Of a stretch of DNA of 64,000 nucleotides, positions 27,757 to 36,915 are shown one piece after another. Made by a program: the position numbers and the translations under genes. The notes below the pieces were generated by a model, which was not told the origin of the DNA, made no database searches, and saw only the letters and a list, made by a program, of their open reading frames with translations. The stretch covers positions 289,165-353,164 of the forward strand of contig NZ_BOOY01000036.1 of the NCBI RefSeq assembly GCF_016863475.1. Direction: 5' to 3'. Every line of letters begins with the position of its first letter. The stretch's first letter is position 1. This stretch comes from Spirilliplanes yamanashiensis (lineage in GTDB: Bacteria > Actinomycetota > Actinomycetes > Mycobacteriales > Micromonosporaceae).

Positions 27757-28190
27757 GACGGCGCCCACCGGACCACCACCTCGTCCCGGCTGGTGCCCGT
27801 CGGGCGGGAGTCCTCCACGCCCTGCCAGCGGATCACGATGCGCACCTCGGTCAGCGCCGGGGCGCCCGGGTTGTGCTCCGCGTACGCCGCCGCCACCTGG
27901 CGCAGGCGCGCCGGGTCCGCCACGTACGCGCGCTGCTGGCCCTCGATCTCCGCCCGCCGGATGCCGCTGTTCGTCTCCGTCAGCACGATCGTGCGGCCCG
28001 TCGCGTCGACCCCCTCCACCCGGGTGTCGGGGGCGTCGTCGTCCGGGCCCGGCGCCGTCGAGTACATCCGGAACGGGCCGAACGGGAAGTGGTCGTCCTG
28101 ACCGAACAGGGTGCCCGCGAGCAGCAGCACACCGGCGACGGCGGTGGCCGCCAGCCGCCCCCGCCGTCCGGCCGTGGTCAGGTCGCTCAT
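27753..28190 (-). CDS. Small membrane-anchored protein coupled to the HTTM gene
   Basis: The product has 145 residues with a hydrophobic N-terminal segment (L-A-A-T-A-V-A-G-V-L-L-L-A-G-T-L, residues 12-27) and a soluble domain beginning F-P-F-G-P-F-R-M-Y-S. The F-x-P-F-x-M-Y element recurs in small proteins next to HTTM genes. The GTGA overlap supports a functional pair. The function is unknown. Confidence 0.82.
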   Translation of the reverse strand: MSDLTTAGRRGRLAATAVAGVLLLAGTLFGQDDHFPFGPFRMYSTAPGPDDDAPDTRVEGVDATGRTIVLTETNSGIRRAEIEGQQRAYVADPARLRQVAAAYAEHNPGAPALTEVRIVIRWQGVEDSRPTGTSRDEVVVRWAPS

Positions 28191-28236
28191 CGGCTGGCAA
28201 GCTACCGCATCGCGGCCCGCCCCCGGCGCCCCCGGC

Positions 28237-29295
28237 CTAGGTGGCGCCGCCCGGCGTGCCGCCGTTCGGCGGGGCGGCCGGGCGCGGGAACATCCGCGAC
28301 GCCGCGATCCGCTCGGCGATGCCCGACGACTCCAGCGCCTCCGTCAGCGCCCGCCGCAGCTCCCGCTGCACCGGGAACTGGCCGTCCGCCGTCGTCTTCG
28401 CGATCGTGCGGATCACCGCGCCGTCCACCGTCATCTGCTCGACGCCCAGCACGTCCGGCGGCTCCAGGAACTGCGTCGCGAACTCCGCGTCCTCCGCCAC
28501 CTTCAGGGCCGCCTGCTGCAGCACCGACGTCGCCTGCTCCACGCTGACGAAGCCGACCGGCAGGTCGATGACGACCATCGCCCAGCCCTGGCTCTTGTTG
28601 CCGACCCGGACGATCTCGCCGTTGCGGATGTACCACAGCACGCCCCGGCCGTCGCGCACCGTCGTGATCCGCAGGCCGACCGCCTCGACCACGCCCGTCG
28701 CCTCGCCCAGGTCGACCGTGTCGCCCACGCCGTACTGGTCCTCGATCAGCATGAACAGGCCGGTGATGAGGTCCTTGACCAGCGTCTGCGCGCCGAAGCC
28801 GATCGCGACGCCGACGATGCCGGCGCTGGCGAGCAGCGGGCCGAGGTTGAAGCCCAGCTCGCTGAGCACGAACAGCGTCGCGGTGGTCATGATGACGGCG
28901 GTCACGAAGCTGCGCAGCACGGAGCCGATCGCCTCGGCCCGCTGCTTGCGCCGCTCCGGCACCACCGCGGAACTCTCCACGCCCGCCGTGGGGATGCGCT
29001 CGCGCAGCGGCTTGAGGATGCCGGGCACGCCCATCTGCGACGACGATGAGGTCAGCCGCCGGATCGCCCGGTGGATCAGCCATCTCACCAGCAGCGCGAT
29101 CACGATGATCAGGAGGATGCGCAGCGGCTTCAGGATCAGCACGTAGCTGCTGTTCGCCAGCCACTGCATGCCGGTCCAGTTCAGGACCGTGGTGCAGACG
29201 AAGTCCGCCTCGCAGCTCTTGGTCACGTCGACGTCCGGGATGGTGATGGTGGGACCGGAGGTCTTCGGCGCGGGGATCGGGGAGAAGAGCGTCAC
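28237..29295 (-). CDS. Mechanosensitive ion channel, MscS family
   Basis: This 352-residue protein has an extracytoplasmic N-terminus with two cysteines and three or four transmembrane helices. The pore-lining TM3 region has G-I-V-G-V-A-I-G-F-G-A-Q-T-L-V-K-D. It continues with the beta domain (E-D-Q-Y-G-V-G-D-T-V) and a C-terminal domain ending in a Pro/Gly tail. It should act as an osmotic safety valve. GTG 29295 follows an AAGGAGA site. The 241 bp between it and the HNH gene (29296-29536) are less GC-rich and probably hold divergent promoters; no clear hexamer pair was identified. Confidence 0.93.
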   Translation of the reverse strand: MTLFSPIPAPKTSGPTITIPDVDVTKSCEADFVCTTVLNWTGMQWLANSSYVLILKPLRILLIIVIALLVRWLIHRAIRRLTSSSSQMGVPGILKPLRERIPTAGVESSAVVPERRKQRAEAIGSVLRSFVTAVIMTTATLFVLSELGFNLGPLLASAGIVGVAIGFGAQTLVKDLITGLFMLIEDQYGVGDTVDLGEATGVVEAVGLRITTVRDGRGVLWYIRNGEIVRVGNKSQGWAMVVIDLPVGFVSVEQATSVLQQAALKVAEDAEFATQFLEPPDVLGVEQMTVDGAVIRTIAKTTADGQFPVQRELRRALTEALESSGIAERIAASRMFPRPAAPPNGGTPGGAT

Positions 29296-29536
29296 GGGTC
29301 TCCTTGCTACCGCATTCCGCCGGGCGCGGGCCGCCCGGGGTGCGCCGGAGTGAGGCGCGCGGAACCGGACATCCTGTCACGCGACACGGAAGCTTCACGT
29401 GCCGGGCCCCGATTAGTGCTCGCAATTCCGTCATTCATCAGGGACTATTGGCGCACGGGCTCGGGTGATCGCCGGAGCCGGACCTCGATCCAACGCGTCT
29501 GGGAGCGGCAGATACACCACTGAAAGGGTGAGCGCG

Positions 29537-30079
29537 ATGCCTGACATACGACCCACGGTTGGCTCCTCCGCGCTTGTCCTCAACGCGACGTACGAGCCCC
29601 TGTGTGTCGTGTCAGTGCGCCGGGCGACGATCCTCGTCCTCACCGGCAAGGCGGTCGGTGTCTCCGACGGTGACGGCATCCTGCACAGCGCCCGCCACGA
29701 GCTGCCCATCCCGTCGGTCATCCGCCTCTCGCGGTACGTGAAGGTGCCGTACCGCACCCACGTCGGGCTGTCCCGCCGGGCCATCTTCGCCCGCGACGGC
29801 TGGCGGTGCGCGTACTGCCGCGGCCCCGCCGAGACGATCGACCACGTGTTCCCCCGCAGCCGCGGCGGCCTGCACGCGTGGGACAACGTGGTGGCGGCGT
29901 GCGCCAAGTGCAACCACAGCAAGAGCGACCGCACCCCGGCCGAGCTGGGCTGGCGCCTGCCCACCCCGCCGGCGGCCCCGAAGGGGCTGGCGTGGCGCGT
30001 CCTGGGCCACCGCACGCCGGACCCACGCTGGGCCGACTGGCTGGACCTGCCCACCGCCGCCGCCGCCGAGGCGGCGTAG
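29537..30079 (+). CDS. HNH endonuclease
   Basis: This 180-residue protein has a C-terminal HNH domain: C-A-Y-C-R-G (first zinc pair), D-H-V-F-P-R-S-R-G-G (catalytic His), W-D-N-V-V, and C-A-K-C-N-H-S-K (second zinc pair). The N-terminal part (L-V-L-N-A-T-Y-E-P-L) is the common companion domain of this chromosomal, single-copy actinobacterial HNH family. It is not an intron or phage nuclease. ATG 29537 has AAAGGG eight bases upstream; GTG 29528 is an alternative. The downstream monooxygenase remnant starts 2 bp after its stop. Confidence 0.92.
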   Translation: MPDIRPTVGSSALVLNATYEPLCVVSVRRATILVLTGKAVGVSDGDGILHSARHELPIPSVIRLSRYVKVPYRTHVGLSRRAIFARDGWRCAYCRGPAETIDHVFPRSRGGLHAWDNVVAACAKCNHSKSDRTPAELGWRLPTPPAAPKGLAWRVLGHRTPDPRWADWLDLPTAAAAEAA

Positions 30080-30081
30080 TT

Positions 30082-31230
30082 CTGCGGGTCGGCATCGTCG
30101 GTGGCGGCATCGGCGGCCTGACGCTGGCGCACGCCCTGCGCGGGCGCGGCGCGGACGTGATCGTCTTCGAGCGCGACCCGGCCGCCGGCGCCACCGGCGG
30201 CTACCGCCTGCACCTGGATGCGGCGGCGATGGGGGCGCTGCGCCGCGCCCCGCCGCCGGCCGTCCTGGCGGAGCTGGTGACGACCGGCGCGGGCGCCGAG
30301 TCGCTCACCCGGTTTCGCGGTCCTCGACCACCGCGGGCGGTGCCGGTTGCGGCTGCCGCTGCCGCCGGACGACGACGTGCTGCTGATCGGCCGCCGCCCG
30401 CTGCGCGCCGTGCTGGCCCGCGGGGTGGCGGACGCGGTGCGCTGGGAGACCACCGTGTGTGGCTTCACCGAGCACCCGGACGGCGTCGACGTGCACCTCG
30501 CGGGCGCCCGCGACGTGCGGGTGGACGTGCTGGTCGGCGCCGACGGCGTGCGCTCGCGGATCACCCCGGCGCTGACCGGGCGGCCCGCCGCCCGCCCGGC
30601 GGGGGTGACGGCGATCGCCGCCCGGGTGCCGCTGGGCGTGCCGGGCGCGCCGCCGGTGCCGGGCGACCTGCGGCACGGCCTGGCGTTCGGCTACGGGCCG
30701 CGCGGTGTCGGGGTGTTCCTGGCGCTGCACCGGCCGGGCCCGCGACCGGCGCCCGAGGCGGAGCCGCCGTACCTGGTGTGGTCGGTGGCGGCGGCGCCGG
30801 AGCGGTTCTCCGGCGACCCGGCGACGACGAACCCGGCGGGCCTGGTGGACGAGGCGCGGCGGCTGCTGCGCGGCTGGGGCCGTGGGAGTCGGCGCGGGTG
30901 ACGCTGCTCGGCGACGCGATCCACCCGATGCCGCCGACGGCCGGCGCGGGGGCGGGCACGGCGGTGGTGGACGCCGTGCACCTGGCCGGCGACCTGGCGG
31001 CGCTGCCCCCGGCGGCGGCGCTGCGTCGCTACCAGCGCCGGATACTCGGATACGCCCCGCGCGCGGTGGCGGCGGCCGTGCCCGCGCTCACCTGGCAGCG
31101 CCGGCTCGGCTACCCGGTGGTGCGGGCGCTGGCGGGCGCCGTGGCGCTGCCACTGGCGGGCGTGGTCGTGCGCGCTCAGGCGTCGCGGCTGTCCACCAGG
31201 GACGCGAAGACGACGGTGTTGTCGGAGTAG
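30082..31230 (+). pseudogene. Decayed FAD-dependent monooxygenase
   Basis: A class A flavin monooxygenase is recognisable in pieces: G-I-V-G-G-G-I-G-G-L-T-L-A-H-A-L (FAD fold), V-L-V-G-A-D-G-V-R-S (middle motif), and R-V-T-L-L-G-D-A-I-H-P-M-P-P (ribityl-binding GD motif). Three lesions are visible. The frame lacks a normal start: the position expected for GTG reads CTG at 30082. An extra T in TTT (30313-30315) shifts reading from frame 1 to frame 2. Near 30876-30882 the frame returns to 1 with loss of some 30 codons that relatives have between L-L-R-G-W and P-W-E-S-A-R. The 3' end overlaps the sortase gene tail-to-tail. Assembly errors could mimic some of this. Confidence 0.8.
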
Positions 31231-32036
31231 CCGATGCCCTCGCCCTCCCACCGGCCCGAGCAGGTCACCAGGCGCAGCGACGGGCGGCTGTAGTCGCCGT
31301 ACACCCGGTCGGCGGGCAGCCGGTCCTTGTCGAAGTGCTCGATGGAGTTGACCTCGAACACCGCGACGGTGCGGTCGGAGCGGGTGACCTCGACCCGCGC
31401 GCCCGGCTTGAGCAGCGTCAGGTTGTGGAAGATCGACGGCCCGTCGCGGGTGTCGGCGTGCCCGACGATCATCGCCGGGCCGAACTGGCCGGGCGTGGGG
31501 CCGCGCTCGAACCAGCCGGCCTGGTTGTGCCGTTCCAGCGGCGGCACCGCCACGGAGCCGTCGGCGGCCAGACCCACCTTGCGGACGGGGGCCTTCACCC
31601 CGATCGACGGGATGGCGATGGCCAGCGGGCGGCTGGGGTCCAGCACGGGGAACTCGCGCGGCGGCGGCTTGTCCTCGCCGTCGAAGGCGGACGACAGGTC
31701 GATGCCGGTGGCGTGGCCGACGCCGAGGCCGACGCAGAACAGCCCGACGAGCACCAGCGCGATGGCGAGCGGCCCGATGGGCAGCCGCCAGCGGCCGCGC
31801 TGGTGCGGCGGGGCGGGCATGCGGACCCGGCCGCCGCCGATGGCCAGGCGCGGGGGAGCGGCGGGCAGCGCGACCGGGCGGGCGGCCGGCGCGCGCTGCG
31901 GCTGGACCGGCGGGCGGCGCAGCACCGAGCGCGGCGTCGACGACGGCGTGCGGCCGGCGGGGATCTGCGGGCCGGGGCGGGGTGCGCCGCCGCCGCCGCC
32001 GCGCGGCGCCCGGGGGCTGAAGCGGGGCCCCGTCAT
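31176..32036 (-). CDS. Class F sortase
   Basis: This 286-residue protein has a long Pro/Arg-rich cytoplasmic N-terminus, one transmembrane helix (L-A-I-A-L-V-L-V-G-L-F-C-V-G-L-G, about residues 90-106) and an extracytoplasmic sortase beta-barrel. The catalytic residues are His in I-V-G-H-A-D-T, Cys in L-V-T-C-S-G, and the trailing Arg in G-R-W. It should cleave a sorting signal and attach the protein to the cell wall. It starts 1 bp after the stop of an upstream secreted-protein gene that looks like its substrate. Confidence 0.92.
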   Translation of the reverse strand: MTGPRFSPRAPRGGGGGAPRPGPQIPAGRTPSSTPRSVLRRPPVQPQRAPAARPVALPAAPPRLAIGGGRVRMPAPPHQRGRWRLPIGPLAIALVLVGLFCVGLGVGHATGIDLSSAFDGEDKPPPREFPVLDPSRPLAIAIPSIGVKAPVRKVGLAADGSVAVPPLERHNQAGWFERGPTPGQFGPAMIVGHADTRDGPSIFHNLTLLKPGARVEVTRSDRTVAVFEVNSIEHFDKDRLPADRVYGDYSRPSLRLVTCSGRWEGEGIGYSDNTVVFASLVDSRDA

Positions 32037-32037
32037 G

Positions 32038-32541
32038 TCAGAACGCGCGCCGCCGGCGGCGCAGGCTCACCGCGCCGAGGACGCCGCCGCCGGCCATCGC
32101 CGCGAGGCCGCCGGCGACGAGGACGCCGGGCAGGGCGCCCGGGCCGGCGGAGCCGCCGAAGCCGGTGGCCGGGCCGCGGGCGGGGCGGTCGCGGGCGACG
32201 ACGTGCAGGGTGGCCGTGGCCTGCTCGCCGTCGGCGCAGCGCAGCCGCACCCGGTAGTCGTCGGCGCGGGTGCCCGCCGGGACGGTCACCGTGGCGGTGA
32301 GGAAGCCGTACCGGGGCCGGACGGTGACCGGCCCGTCGAACGCCGCCGACGTGACGGTGGCGGCGGCCAGGTTGTCCTCGCAGCTGGCGCGCAGGCCGAC
32401 CTGGTCGCCGGCGGGCACGGTGCTCGGGTTGAGCTCCACGAAGACGGCCGCGGCGTGCGCGGGGGCGGCGCCGAGCGCCACCCAGCCGCCGGTCAGCGTC
32501 AGCGCCGCGCAGGCGGCGGCGGTCGCGGTCAATCGGCGCAT
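32038..32541 (-). CDS. Secreted, C-terminally membrane-anchored protein; candidate sortase substrate
   Basis: The product has 167 residues. It has a signal peptide (M-R-R-L-T-A-T-A-A-A-C-A-A-L ending A-P-A-H-A) and an Ig-like beta-rich domain of about 90 residues with one probable disulfide (A-S-C-E-D and L-R-C-A-D). A Gly/Pro linker contains G-P-A-T-G-F-G-G, followed by a hydrophobic helix and an R-R-R-R-R tail. This is the tripartite layout of a cell-wall sorting signal, though no LPxTG is present; P-A-T-G is the best candidate. ATG 32541 has an AGGGGG site. It is the first gene of the pair with the class F sortase. Confidence 0.8.
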   Translation of the reverse strand: MRRLTATAAACAALTLTGGWVALGAAPAHAAAVFVELNPSTVPAGDQVGLRASCEDNLAAATVTSAAFDGPVTVRPRYGFLTATVTVPAGTRADDYRVRLRCADGEQATATLHVVARDRPARGPATGFGGSAGPGALPGVLVAGGLAAMAGGGVLGAVSLRRRRRAF

Positions 32542-32765
32542 ACGGCCCCCTTCGACACCGGGCGGTGGCGGACGGGACGACCGGACCACCGTGGGACGAT
32601 GGCCGCATTCTCTCACCGTCGGCGGCCGTCCGGGCTAGCCCGCGCCCGGGTGATCACCCGGGTCCCGCGCGGCGGGTTCGCCCGGTGTGCCACCCGACGC
32701 GGCGAGGGGCCCCGGTCTCCGCTACCGTGATTCATGTCCGAGTCGACCGCCTGGGGGCGTTGAGC

Positions 32766-33053
32766 TTGTCCGTTACGAGCACCGTTCTGGTCTTCGTGGT
32801 CCTTCCGGCCGCCGTCGCGCTGATCATCGGCGCGCTCGTCGTCGGCGGCTCCGGTACGGGGCCCAAGGCGAAGCGTTACCGGCCGGGCCGGCCGTACGAC
32901 TTCACCCCGATCTGGTTCCTCTCGTCGCCGTCGCAGGTGACGGACGGGAAGGCCCCCGCGACCCAGCACGGGATGGCCATCGAGTCCGGCGCCGTGACCA
33001 CGGGCGGCCGGGCTCCGCAGGGCGTTACAGGAGGCGCAAGTGACCGCTGGTGA
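32766..33053 (+). CDS. Small conserved membrane protein
   Basis: The product has 95 residues with one N-terminal helix (V-L-V-F-V-V-L-P-A-A-V-A-L-I-I-G-A-L-V-V). A short K-R-Y-R-P-G-R-P-Y-D-F-T-P-I-W-F-L motif follows, then a tail ending G-G-A-S-D-R-W. The TTG start at 32766 is chosen because GGGGG lies about eight bases upstream and the helix begins soon after. The protein overlaps the next gene by 14 bp. The family is known to me only as a conserved small protein of this lineage. Confidence 0.78.
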   Translation: MSVTSTVLVFVVLPAAVALIIGALVVGGSGTGPKAKRYRPGRPYDFTPIWFLSSPSQVTDGKAPATQHGMAIESGAVTTGGRAPQGVTGGASDRW

Positions 33054-33531
33054 CATCGGCCGGACCGCGGAGAAGCAGGACCCGGACCTCTCGCACGGTC
33101 AGCTGACCCACCTCGACTCCCCGGGCGGCGACACCGACGCCGCCCGCCAGGACGACGCGCACGCGGCCGCGCTGGACGGCCCGTTCACGACCCGGCAGCT
33201 GCTGCGCCTCGACGAGGCGCTGCGCATCGCCGACCAGGCCACCGGCTTGGTGTTCTCGGTCTACCTGGGCGAGCTCGACGAGCCGGTCCGCGCCCACGCG
33301 GAGAAGCTGCACGGCCAGCTGGCCGACCCGGCCCGCGCGGTGCTCATCGCCGTGTCGCCGAACCAGCGCCTGCTGGAGATCGTCACCGGGTCGCAGGCGC
33401 GCAAGCGCATCACGGACCGCCAGGCGAAGGTCGCGGCCATGTCGATGGCGGCGTCGTTCGGTGGGGGCGACCTGGCCGGCGGCGTGATCAGCGGCCTCGA
33501 CCAGCTCGCCACCCAGGCCGGCAAGCACTAG
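33040..33531 (+). CDS. DUF5130 (TPM-like) family protein
   Basis: This 163-residue soluble protein has a D-E-A-L-R-I-A-D core and T-G-L-V-F-S-V-Y-L-G-E-L, resembling TPM-type domains. The C-terminal part has A-A-M-S-M-A-A-S-F. The function is unknown. The GTG start has an excellent GGAGG site and lies inside the upstream small membrane-protein gene, so the pair is translationally coupled. Confidence 0.88.
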   Translation: MTAGDIGRTAEKQDPDLSHGQLTHLDSPGGDTDAARQDDAHAAALDGPFTTRQLLRLDEALRIADQATGLVFSVYLGELDEPVRAHAEKLHGQLADPARAVLIAVSPNQRLLEIVTGSQARKRITDRQAKVAAMSMAASFGGGDLAGGVISGLDQLATQAGKH

Positions 33532-33558
33532 CCCGCGGGGCGCCGTCTTTCCGGGCCG

Positions 33559-34122
33559 TCAGGCCCAGGCGGTCGGCGCCACCGCCACCCGGTACGGCTC
33601 CTCGACGCTGAACCGCTGCCCGGGCTCGACGATCTCGTCGAGCCCGTAGGAGCCGTCCTCCAGCGAGTACAGGTGCGCGATCGCCCGCCCCGAGTCCTGC
33701 TCGACGCGCCAGTAGGCGGGGATGCCCGCGTCGGCGTACAGGTCGGGCTTGAGCAGCCGGTCGTAACGCTGGCTGGCCGTGGTCTCCACCTCGACGACGA
33801 GCGCGATGTCGGCGGGCCGGTTCCACGTGGCGCCCGACGAGCCGGGCCGGAGCACGGCGACGTCGGGCACCACGTGGCTCTCGCCGATCTGCACGCCGAG
33901 CCGCGTGCACGCCCACCAGCCGGCGGGCGCCGCGGAGCGCAGCGCGGTGATGAGCCCGTACACGATGCGCTCGTGCAGGGCGTCCAGCGGCGGCGTCACG
34001 TGCAGGGCGCCGTCGATGATCTCGTAGCGGTGGCCGTCCTGGGGGAACAGGTGCAGGTCGGGCTCGCGCCAGGGACCGTCGGGCGCGGTCCAGCGCAGCA
34101 GCGTGTCCTGCCCAGTCACCAT
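33559..34122 (-). CDS. Uma2 family (PD-(D/E)XK-like) protein
   Basis: This 187-residue protein belongs to the Uma2/DUF820 family with a restriction-endonuclease-like core. The acidic residues lie in V-P-D-V-A-V-L and L-V-V-E-V-E-T-T, followed by a lysine in R-L-L-K-P-D-L-Y-A-D-A-G-I-P-A-Y-W. The family is abundant in actinobacteria and cyanobacteria, and its biological role is unsettled. ATG 34122 has a GGAGG site. The longer open frame on this strand upstream is antisense to pepN and not coding. Confidence 0.88.
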   Translation of the reverse strand: MVTGQDTLLRWTAPDGPWREPDLHLFPQDGHRYEIIDGALHVTPPLDALHERIVYGLITALRSAAPAGWWACTRLGVQIGESHVVPDVAVLRPGSSGATWNRPADIALVVEVETTASQRYDRLLKPDLYADAGIPAYWRVEQDSGRAIAHLYSLEDGSYGLDEIVEPGQRFSVEEPYRVAVAPTAWA

Positions 34123-34202
34123 CGCGGTACCTCCAACGCCGGGGAGTAACAGCGTACTGACCCTGCGTTGTTTCCGGCGCGTTTCCCGGACAACGGAACC
34201 GA

Positions 34203-36746
34203 TCAGTTCGACGCGGCGTCCCGCTGCCGCGCCCGCAGCGCCCGCACCACGCCGTCGCGGCCCTCGGCGACCAGCCGGCGCAGCGGGGCGGGGTGCCCGT
34301 CCTGCGCCAGCCACGCGTCGGTGGCCGCCACCGTCTCGTCGGTCACCTGGTACGCCGGGTAGGCCAGCATCACGAACTCCTGCGCCGGCTCGCTGTCGCG
34401 CCGCGCCCACACGCCGGCCACGTCGGCGAAGAACCGCGCCGCGTACGGCGCCGTCAGCTCGACCTGCGCCGGGTGCTGGAAGCCCTGCAGCAGCGCCCGG
34501 TGCAGCCAGTTCGGCAGCGCGTCCGGGCCGGTCAGCCGCTCCCACACCGACGCCTTGTTGTCGGCCGTCGGCACCAGCGCGCGGGCCAGCGCCGCCTCGC
34601 GCTCCCCGCTGGCCGTGCGGTCGCCCGCCAGCTCCGCCTCGATCTCGTCCGGCCCCGCCGCGCCCTTCGCGGTCAGCGACTGGACCAGCCCCCAGCGCAG
34701 CTCGGTGTCGATCGTCAGGCCCGCCGGGACGCCCTCGCCGGCCAGCCAGCCGCGCAGTTCCGCCAGGTGCTCGTCGCTGCGGGCCGCCGACGCGTACGCC
34801 CGCGCCCAGGCCAGCTGGAAGCCGCTGCCCGGCTCGGCGGCCAGCAGCGCGGCGCGCGTCGTGCGGGCCAGCTCGGCCCAGCCGGTCGGCGCCCACGCCG
34901 GGTCCGCGTACGAGGTGAGCGTCGCCCCGGCCTGCCGCAGCGTCTGCGTGACCAGGTTGATGTCGCGCTCGGCGGGCAGCCCGGCCAGCACCAGCGCCAC
35001 GTAGTCGCGGGCGGCCAGCTCGGCGTCGCGCACCATGTCCCAGGCGGCGGCCCAGCACAGCGCCCGCGGCAGCGACGACTCGAACCCGGCGATGTGCTGC
35101 ACGACGGTGGCCATGGAGCGCTCGTCGAGGCGCAGCTTCGCGTAGGTCAGGTCGTCGTCGTTGAGCAGCAGCACGTCGGGGGCCCGCACGCCCGCCAGCT
35201 GGGTGATCTCGGTGCGCTCGCCGGCCACGTCGATCTCCAGCCGGTCCCGGCGCACGAGCCGGCCGTCGTGCAGGTCGTACAGGCCGACGCCGATGCGGTG
35301 GGTGCGCAGGGTCGGGTAGTCCGGCGCGGCCTCCTGGCGCACCACCACCGAGGAGTACGTGCCGTCGGCGGCCACCGACACCTCGGGGCGCAGCGTGTTG
35401 ACCTGCGCGGTCTCCAGCCACTGCGCGGCGAACTTGCGCAGCTCGCGGCCCGACGCGACCTCCAGCTCGGTGAGCAGGTCGTCGAACGTGGCGTTGGCGA
35501 ACTGGTGCTTGGTGAAGTACGAGCGCAGGCCCGCCACGAACGGCTCCAGCCCGACGTACGCGACGAGCTGCTTGAGCACGCTGGCGCCCTTGGCGTACGT
35601 GATGCCGTCGAAGTTGACCTCGACCGCCTCCAGGTCGGGCATCTCCGTGTAGACCGGGTGGGTCGAGGAGAGCTGGTCCTGGCGGTAGCCCCAGTTCTTG
35701 CGCACGGACAGGAACGTCGTCCACGCGTCGGAGAAGCGGGTGGCGTGCGTGTTGCACCAGTGGCTGGCCCACTCGGCGAACGACTCGTTCAGCCACAGGT
35801 CGTTCCACCAGCGCATGGTGACCAGGTCGCCGAACCACATGTGCGCCATCTCGTGCAGGATCGTGTTGGCGCGCTGCTCGTACTCGAAGTCGGTGACCTG
35901 CGAGCGGAAGATGTAGTGCGCCTCGGCGTGCACGACGCAGCCGAAGTTCTCCATCGCGCCCGCGTTGAAGTCGGGCACCCAGAGCTGGTCGTACTTCGGC
36001 AGCGGGTAGCGCACGCCGAACTGCTCGTGGAAGAAGTCGAAGCCCTGCTTGGTGATGAGCAGCAGGTCGTCGGCGTCGAGGTGCTGCTTCATCGACTCGC
36101 GGCAGTACAGGCCCAGCTCGATGCCGTCGTGGCTGTCGCGCACCTCGTGGTACGGCCCGGCGCACAGCGCGGTGATGTAGGTGCTCATCCGGGCGCTGGT
36201 GGCGAAGTGCACGCCGGTGTCGTCGCGGCGCTCCACCGGCATGTTGCTGATGACCTTCCAGTGCGCCGGCACCTGGGCGTGCCACGTGTAGACGCTTTTG
36301 AGGTCGGGCTGGTCGAAGCACGCGTACACCCGCTGGGCGTCGGCGGTCTCGAACTGGCTGTAGAGGTAGACCTCCCCGTCGACCGGGTCGACGCTGCGGT
36401 GCAGGCCCTGGCCGCTGGCCGAGTAGGCGAAGTCGGCGTCGACGACGAGCGTGTTGCGCTCGGCCAGGCCGGTCAGCGTGAGGCCCGCCTCGGCGGACCA
36501 GCCGCCCAGGTCGACGGGCTCGCCGTTGAGGGTGGCGGAGCGCACGGACGCGGCCGCCAGCTCGATGAACGTCGAGGCGCCCGGCTCCGCGCAGGCGAAC
36601 TCGATGCGGGTGACGGACCGGAAGGTGCCCTCGCCCGCGCCTCCTGAGCCGTCCGTCAGGTCCAGGGCGATGTCGTAACTCGCCACGTCGAGCAGGCGGG
36701 CCCGCTCGGCCGCCTCGACCTGGGTCAGGTTGCGCACTCCGGCCAC
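34203..36746 (-). CDS. pepN: Aminopeptidase N (M1 family)
   Basis: This 847-residue zinc aminopeptidase removes N-terminal residues from peptides in the cytoplasm. The exopeptidase motif G-A-M-E-N and the zinc site H-E-M-A-H-M-W-F-G-D-L with the distal Glu in N-E-S-F-A-E-W are intact. The C-terminal 400 residues form the helical ERAP1-like domain. The length matches actinobacterial PepN. GTG 36746 (V-A-G-V-R-N-L-T-Q) is preferred because GGGGAG lies seven bases upstream. ATG 36761, GTG 36752 and GTG 36737 are in-frame alternatives. Confidence 0.95.
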   Translation of the reverse strand: MAGVRNLTQVEAAERARLLDVASYDIALDLTDGSGGAGEGTFRSVTRIEFACAEPGASTFIELAAASVRSATLNGEPVDLGGWSAEAGLTLTGLAERNTLVVDADFAYSASGQGLHRSVDPVDGEVYLYSQFETADAQRVYACFDQPDLKSVYTWHAQVPAHWKVISNMPVERRDDTGVHFATSARMSTYITALCAGPYHEVRDSHDGIELGLYCRESMKQHLDADDLLLITKQGFDFFHEQFGVRYPLPKYDQLWVPDFNAGAMENFGCVVHAEAHYIFRSQVTDFEYEQRANTILHEMAHMWFGDLVTMRWWNDLWLNESFAEWASHWCNTHATRFSDAWTTFLSVRKNWGYRQDQLSSTHPVYTEMPDLEAVEVNFDGITYAKGASVLKQLVAYVGLEPFVAGLRSYFTKHQFANATFDDLLTELEVASGRELRKFAAQWLETAQVNTLRPEVSVAADGTYSSVVVRQEAAPDYPTLRTHRIGVGLYDLHDGRLVRRDRLEIDVAGERTEITQLAGVRAPDVLLLNDDDLTYAKLRLDERSMATVVQHIAGFESSLPRALCWAAAWDMVRDAELAARDYVALVLAGLPAERDINLVTQTLRQAGATLTSYADPAWAPTGWAELARTTRAALLAAEPGSGFQLAWARAYASAARSDEHLAELRGWLAGEGVPAGLTIDTELRWGLVQSLTAKGAAGPDEIEAELAGDRTASGEREAALARALVPTADNKASVWERLTGPDALPNWLHRALLQGFQHPAQVELTAPYAARFFADVAGVWARRDSEPAQEFVMLAYPAYQVTDETVAATDAWLAQDGHPAPLRRLVAEGRDGVVRALRARQRDAASN

Positions 36747-36915
36747 GTTCACACTCCCCATCCACGCGCCGCGCACGACCTCGGTGACGTGCGCGCCTGC
36801 TCCGCAGTTTTCCATGCCGACCGCGGGAGTGCGGTACGTGGTCCAGGTCACCTGCCGCCGTGACGATTGCGGGGCAGGATCGAGGGCACATACAGCCTTC
36901 GTGGAAGGACGAGAC

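Noticed and set aside
29537..30079. HNH gene as a homing or phage endonuclease
   Set aside because: It belongs to the common chromosomal actinobacterial HNH family and has no intron, intein or phage context.
30313..30882. Programmed frameshifting in the monooxygenase
   Set aside because: No slippery heptamer or stimulatory structure stands out, and the second site also lacks about 30 codons and a start codon is missing.
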